From NCBI GenBank assembly GCA_020446665.1, contig JAGREF010000136.1, positions 1 to 8,641 on the forward strand: a DNA stretch of 8,641 nucleotides. Direction: 5' to 3'. The notes below the pieces were generated by a model, which saw only the letters and a program-made list of their open reading frames with translations, ran no database searches and had not been told where the DNA came from. Source of the DNA: Sphingomonadaceae bacterium (GTDB taxonomy: Bacteria > Pseudomonadota > Alphaproteobacteria > Sphingomonadales > Sphingomonadaceae). A program made the translations under genes and the position numbers. Shown piece after piece: positions 5,663 to 8,641 of this stretch; position 1 is the first letter of the stretch; every line of letters starts with the position of its first letter.

Positions 5663-7171
5663 TCACCGCAATTCCGAGAAATCCGTTCCCGTCATGCTCT
5701 CCAGCACCGCTGCCCTTAGTGCGCGGGCCCGTTCCACTGGCAGGCCCTTTATCGCCAGCACGCCGCCTGCCAGGCCGAGGACCAGCGTCGCATAGCCGCG
5801 GCGTTGCGCGAGCGGGCCCTGGCTGATCTCTGCCGAATGCAGCTTTACCCGTGAGGCGATCTGCGATTTGGGCGCGAGCCAGCCGTGGCGGGAATAGAGC
5901 TGGTGCGCATCGCTGGCGTGGAGCAGATGGTGCCAGCTGATCTGCTCGCCGAGCACCAGCGCCATGCCCAGCGCCAGCGGTGCGAAGCCGAGCAGCGGGT
6001 TGACCGCGATCCCCAGCCCCAGCGCCAGCAGCGCGAAAAACCCGCCGACCAGCACCATGCTATCCGTCAGATAGGCGCGGCTGGCGCGGTGCCATTCCAG
6101 CCCGTCACTCGCCGGTTCGAACCCCGCAGCGCGGATGATCGGGTCAATCTCTGCCAGTTTGGCAAAGGGGGCGACGACATGGCTCGCCTTGCCCGCATCC
6201 TGCGCGAGGCTGACGAATTTGAGCGAATGCCAGCCGAAGCGGCGGCGCAGAATGCGCGTGCCCAGCTGCACCGCCTGCACCCGGTGCGCGGGCATCACCA
6301 CATCGGTGCGGGTGAACAGCCCGCGCTGGCGGCGGAACCCCTTGGGCGTACGGTCCAGCCGGAAGCCCCATTCGCGGGTAAAGGTGCGCGCGATCCCCGT
6401 GGCAAAGCCCAGCACCACCAGCGAGCCAAGCGCCAGCACGATCCCCGCTGCCTGCGCATAGGGGCCGAGATGCGCGATCTGCTCGCCCGGCCCGGCGACT
6501 ATCCCGGACCATTCCTCCCAATCCCAGATGTCAAACGGCAGCAGAAAATCGAATTGCTGCGCAAGGCCGCCCACCACCGCCACGGCGGCGAGCGAGAATT
6601 CGAACAGGCCAAAGCGCAGCAGCCGCCCCGGCCCCATGGCGAAGATAGGCGGGCTGTCGGGCTGTGCCTCTTGCTCAGCCATGCTGGCAGCGGGCGTCTC
6701 TGCCTCTTCCTCGCGCCTCTCGCGGATCACTTCGCGTAGCCGTGCGCCTTCCTCCGCAGAGAGATAGGCGAGCTTCAGCTCATCCTTGCCCCCGGCCCCG
6801 GTTTCAAAGCGGACCTCCACCAGCCCCAATAGGCGCGGGAGCAATTTCTGCTCCAGGCTGACATCCTGAATCCGTTCATAGGGGACAGAGCGCGCCGCGC
6901 GGCTGATAATGCCGCTTTCCACGCGGATGTCCTCTGCCCCCACGACATAGGTCAGCCGGTGCCAGCGCAGGAAGGCGAGCACCGCCATGATCGCGCCCAC
7001 CCCCGCCAGCGCGACCAGCACCAGCGCGATGCCGGAAAATTCATTGCGCAGGCCAAACATCGCCGCGACCATGGGCAAGGCTGACTTGCCCAGCCCCTGC
7101 GCCGCCAGCGCGATCATGCCCAGCGGGTTGGTCCGCTGCGGTGTGGGGAGTGGCCGCTCTTCCATGTTCAC
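5663..7171 (-). CDS. Membrane PH-domain protein, YdbT-like (three bPH2 domains)
   Basis: The 502-residue product has the layout of YdbT-like proteins (COG3428). Hydrophobic segments lie near residues 31-69, 187-213, 238-260 and 370-408. They separate three bacterial PH domains (bPH2) at about 72-150, 265-345 and 415-495. Typical signatures are SVPYERIQDVSLEQ (95-108), VVMPAHRVQAVQLGTRILRRRFG (291-313; key PAHRVQ and LRRRFG), and a weaker third copy around 418-445. An acidic, proline-rich linker (150-176) follows the first domain. The protein is expected in the inner membrane with the PH domains on one face. In Bacillus the ydbST pair belongs to the sigma-W envelope-stress regulon and has been linked to resistance to antimicrobial compounds; a related role here is only a suggestion. 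The GTG start overlaps the previous gene's stop by four bases, and an ATG at 7165 is an alternative start. Confidence 0.9.
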   Translation of the reverse strand: MNMEERPLPTPQRTNPLGMIALAAQGLGKSALPMVAAMFGLRNEFSGIALVLVALAGVGAIMAVLAFLRWHRLTYVVGAEDIRVESGIISRAARSVPYERIQDVSLEQKLLPRLLGLVEVRFETGAGGKDELKLAYLSAEEGARLREVIRERREEEAETPAASMAEQEAQPDSPPIFAMGPGRLLRFGLFEFSLAAVAVVGGLAQQFDFLLPFDIWDWEEWSGIVAGPGEQIAHLGPYAQAAGIVLALGSLVVLGFATGIARTFTREWGFRLDRTPKGFRRQRGLFTRTDVVMPAHRVQAVQLGTRILRRRFGWHSLKFVSLAQDAGKASHVVAPFAKLAEIDPIIRAAGFEPASDGLEWHRASRAYLTDSMVLVGGFFALLALGLGIAVNPLLGFAPLALGMALVLGEQISWHHLLHASDAHQLYSRHGWLAPKSQIASRVKLHSAEISQGPLAQRRGYATLVLGLAGGVLAIKGLPVERARALRAAVLESMTGTDFSELR

Positions 7172-7641
7172 ATCGTGTCTCGGCGGATATGCGCGCGGAT
7201 CGCCTCGCGCATGGCCATCGCATCCCCGTGCCCCAGCCCCGGCAGCGTGACCGAGGCATTATGCGTGCCCGCCGTGTGCACGGTCAGCGTGGCCAAGCCA
7301 TAGGCGCGCTCCAGCGGCCCCTGATCCACGTCAATATGCTGCACCCGGCCAAAGGGGACCACCGTATCGGAGCGGAACAGCAGCCCCTTGACCACGCGCA
7401 GCCGGTCTTCGCCCATCTGGTAACCACGCGCGGCATAGCGCCGCAGCGGCACGCGCAGCACAATAAACAGCGCGCCCAGCACCACCGGCACCATGAAGGC
7501 ACCGGGGAACAGGAAAGCGCGCACTTCCAGCACCAGCGCGACAATCACAAAGGGCAATGTTGCCAGACCCGTGACGATCCGCAGGACTGTCACATGGCTG
7601 GGATGCAGCGGGGTCAGCGCGTCGTCATCGGTGTTTTCCAT
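7168..7641 (-). CDS. Membrane PH-domain protein, YdbS-like (single bPH2 domain)
   Basis: The 157-residue product matches YdbS-like proteins (COG3402). It has a short charged N-terminus, two membrane helices (about 18-40 and 45-64), and one bacterial PH domain (about 66-150). The domain carries the signature VVPFGRVQHIDVDQGPLERAYGL (94-116; key residues FGRVQHID and LERAYGL), the equivalent of the RIQDV motif in its partner. The start at 7641 has AAGG (7646-7649) a few bases upstream. It is the first gene of a two-gene operon, and its TGA overlaps the GTG of the YdbT-like gene. The pair is almost always found together in genomes, and the two products probably form one membrane complex. Confidence 0.9.
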   Translation of the reverse strand: MENTDDDALTPLHPSHVTVLRIVTGLATLPFVIVALVLEVRAFLFPGAFMVPVVLGALFIVLRVPLRRYAARGYQMGEDRLRVVKGLLFRSDTVVPFGRVQHIDVDQGPLERAYGLATLTVHTAGTHNASVTLPGLGHGDAMAMREAIRAHIRRDTM

Positions 7642-7987
7642 GGTGCCTTACATGCGTAACGCACCGCGCCTTGGCAAGCGAATCCGCGCACCGGCAGCAA
7701 AGTTCTCCGAACTCCCCGGAGTTCGCAAGCGCGACCGCGCGCCGGCCGAAAGGCCGCCCCTCGGAGACATCAGCCAAGCGAATTGTCGTGAGAGAAAACG
7801 ATTAAAAATGGTGCTGCTGGGGCGCAGAACAGCACCAAACTATGGCTGAACATAGCTGAGCGGGTTTCTCATAGAAATGTTTAAACACAAATGATTGCAT
7901 AAACATGCCGGAACATGAGAAAAATGCCTGCGCGCGGTAAAAGGGGGATTGCAAGGTGGATATCAGTTCGATTATCAAAGGGGGACT
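7642..7987. other. Hairpin-rich intergenic region before the integrase
   Basis: No gene is seen here. Inverted repeats are frequent: CGAACTCC-cc-GGAGTTCG (7708-7725), CGGCC-GAAA-GGCCG with a GNRA-type loop (7743-7756), TGGTGCTG/CAGCACCA (7809-7816 with 7830-7837), and CTATG/CATAG (7840-7844 with 7851-7855). Base composition drops sharply in GC from about 7790. The AT-rich part holds ATGTTTA/TAAACAT (7877-7883 with 7900-7906) and two AACATG repeats ten bases apart (7902 and 7912). It may hold the attachment site and arm-type sites of the adjacent integrase, or a structured RNA. Confidence 0.6.
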
Positions 7988-8569
7988 GTGAAGTTCAATG
8001 TTCTATCCCATCTGATGGCTAAGCGCCTCGCTGCCGGTAAGTATGCTGATGGGCAAGGCTTGTGGCTTGTGAAGCGCAACAGCGATTTTGGACAGTGGGT
8101 GCTTCGGCTTACGCGTTATGGGCAGCGGCGTGAGATGGGGCTTGGCCGTTGGCCCGATGTTTCTATCGCTGAAGCTAGGGAGCGCGCAGCGGAATTTAGA
8201 AGGCAGTGGCGAGATGGAATTGATCCAATTGACGAGCGCGAGAAGTCCAAATGCGCTGCTCGGCAGATGACCGTCGCAGAAGCAATTGCTAGCTGCTTTG
8301 AAGCTCGCAAGGCTGAGCTGAAGGGCGATGGTGAGGCCGGGAAATGGATGTCGCCGCTTGAGAACCACATCATACCAAAGATCGGCAAACTCCCGATCAC
8401 CAAGCTTGATCAGCACAAACTCAAAGAAGCGGTAGATCCAATTTGGCATAGCAAGGCGGATGCTGCGGCTAAGGCGGTCAATCGGGTCAACCTCACTTTG
8501 AGACATGCCGCTGCGCTAGGTCTCGATGTCGACCTGCAGGCTGCGATGAAGGCGAGAGCGTTGCTATGA
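7988..8569 (+). CDS. Tyrosine-type site-specific integrase, 3'-truncated
   Basis: The 193-residue product is the N-terminal half of a phage/genomic-island integrase of the P4-like group. Residues about 6-90 are the DUF4102-type arm-binding domain, with YADGQGLWL (19-27) and RREMGLGRWPDVSIAEAR (47-64). Residues about 95-190 are the SAM-like core-binding domain. The catalytic domain with its Arg...His-x-x-Arg...Tyr residues is absent: the frame stops after LQAAMKARALL, whereas relatives run to about 400 residues. The TGA lies where an IS21-like terminus appears to start, so the gene is probably interrupted and inactive. The GTG at 7988 is preferred because AAAGGGGG precedes it (7977-7984) and the next residues match family starts. 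A TTG at 7949, also after a G-rich ribosome binding site, would add 13 residues. Confidence 0.82.
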   Translation: MKFNVLSHLMAKRLAAGKYADGQGLWLVKRNSDFGQWVLRLTRYGQRREMGLGRWPDVSIAEARERAAEFRRQWRDGIDPIDEREKSKCAARQMTVAEAIASCFEARKAELKGDGEAGKWMSPLENHIIPKIGKLPITKLDQHKLKEAVDPIWHSKADAAAKAVNRVNLTLRHAAALGLDVDLQAAMKARALL

Positions 8570-8641
8570 GAACGGCGGTGCAAAATTAGACCACGGTGGC
8601 GGCGGCGAAGTGCTGCTGCGGGCGGCGTAAAAGTCGTCCAC
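8567..8641. mobile_element. Probable terminus of an IS21-family insertion sequence (cut by window end)
   Basis: Two related 20-base repeats lie 47 bases apart in the same orientation, GCGGTGCAAAATTAGACCAC (8575-8594) and GCGGCGTAAAAGTCGTCCAC (8622-8641). They match at 15 of 20 positions. Multiple short terminal repeats with an AAAA-x(3-4)-G-x-CCAC core are typical of IS21-family ends, where the transposase binds. The element would begin with TGA at or near 8567, which supplies the stop codon of the interrupted integrase. The transposase genes would lie beyond the window. The family assignment rests on motif resemblance only. Confidence 0.5.

Noticed and set aside
6114..6123. GGTTCGAACC, which resembles a tRNA T-arm
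   Set aside because: It lies inside the YdbT-like coding sequence (Gly-Phe-Glu-Pro codons), and no acceptor, D or anticodon stems fit around it.
5885..6739. Plus-strand frame of 284 codons opposite the YdbT-like gene
   Set aside because: The translation is dominated by Arg, Gln and Ala with no fold signature, while the opposite strand encodes clear bPH2 domains.
1..8641. CRISPR array or long tandem repeat
   Set aside because: No regularly spaced direct repeats with unique spacers are present. The repeats found are palindromes or the paired IS-end motifs.

Overview
This is a GC-rich chromosomal stretch whose protein families, codon choice and dispersed palindromic repeats fit an alphaproteobacterium, most likely of the Sphingomonadales (Erythrobacter / Sphingomonas / Novosphingobium type). 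The assignment is an inference from style of sequence; no rRNA or other taxonomic marker lies in the window.

Positions 1-3064 are tightly packed housekeeping genes. An atypical SDR-family NAD(P)-binding protein (+) converges on a minus-strand pair, a threonine aldolase-like PLP enzyme and an EamA/DMT exporter. That pair is joined by an ATGA overlap, which suggests linked amino-acid breakdown and export. A small GNAT-like acyltransferase (+) diverges from the aldolase across only 31 bases.

Positions 3065-5660 are an accessory segment. It opens with an orphan minus-strand terminator joined to a sequence resembling the last nine bases of a tRNA-Pro. A complete parDE toxin-antitoxin operon follows, and then about 850 bases without a convincing gene but with many palindromes. 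Next is a lone GIY-YIG nuclease gene bracketed by inverted copies of a REP-like palindrome, with a third copy just after parE. A small, less GC-rich orphan lipoprotein gene closes the segment.

Positions 5663-7641 hold a minus-strand two-gene operon of membrane-anchored bacterial PH-domain (bPH2) proteins of the YdbS/YdbT type, coupled by a 4-base overlap.

Positions 7642-8641 are a second accessory edge: a hairpin-rich spacer, then the 5' half of a phage/island-type tyrosine recombinase. Its frame ends where a sequence resembling an IS21-family terminus begins, with two related 20-base repeats running to the window edge. The candidate for something undescribed is the unit formed by the GIY-YIG nuclease and its flanking palindromes, which has the layout expected of a small mobile or palindrome-maintaining module.
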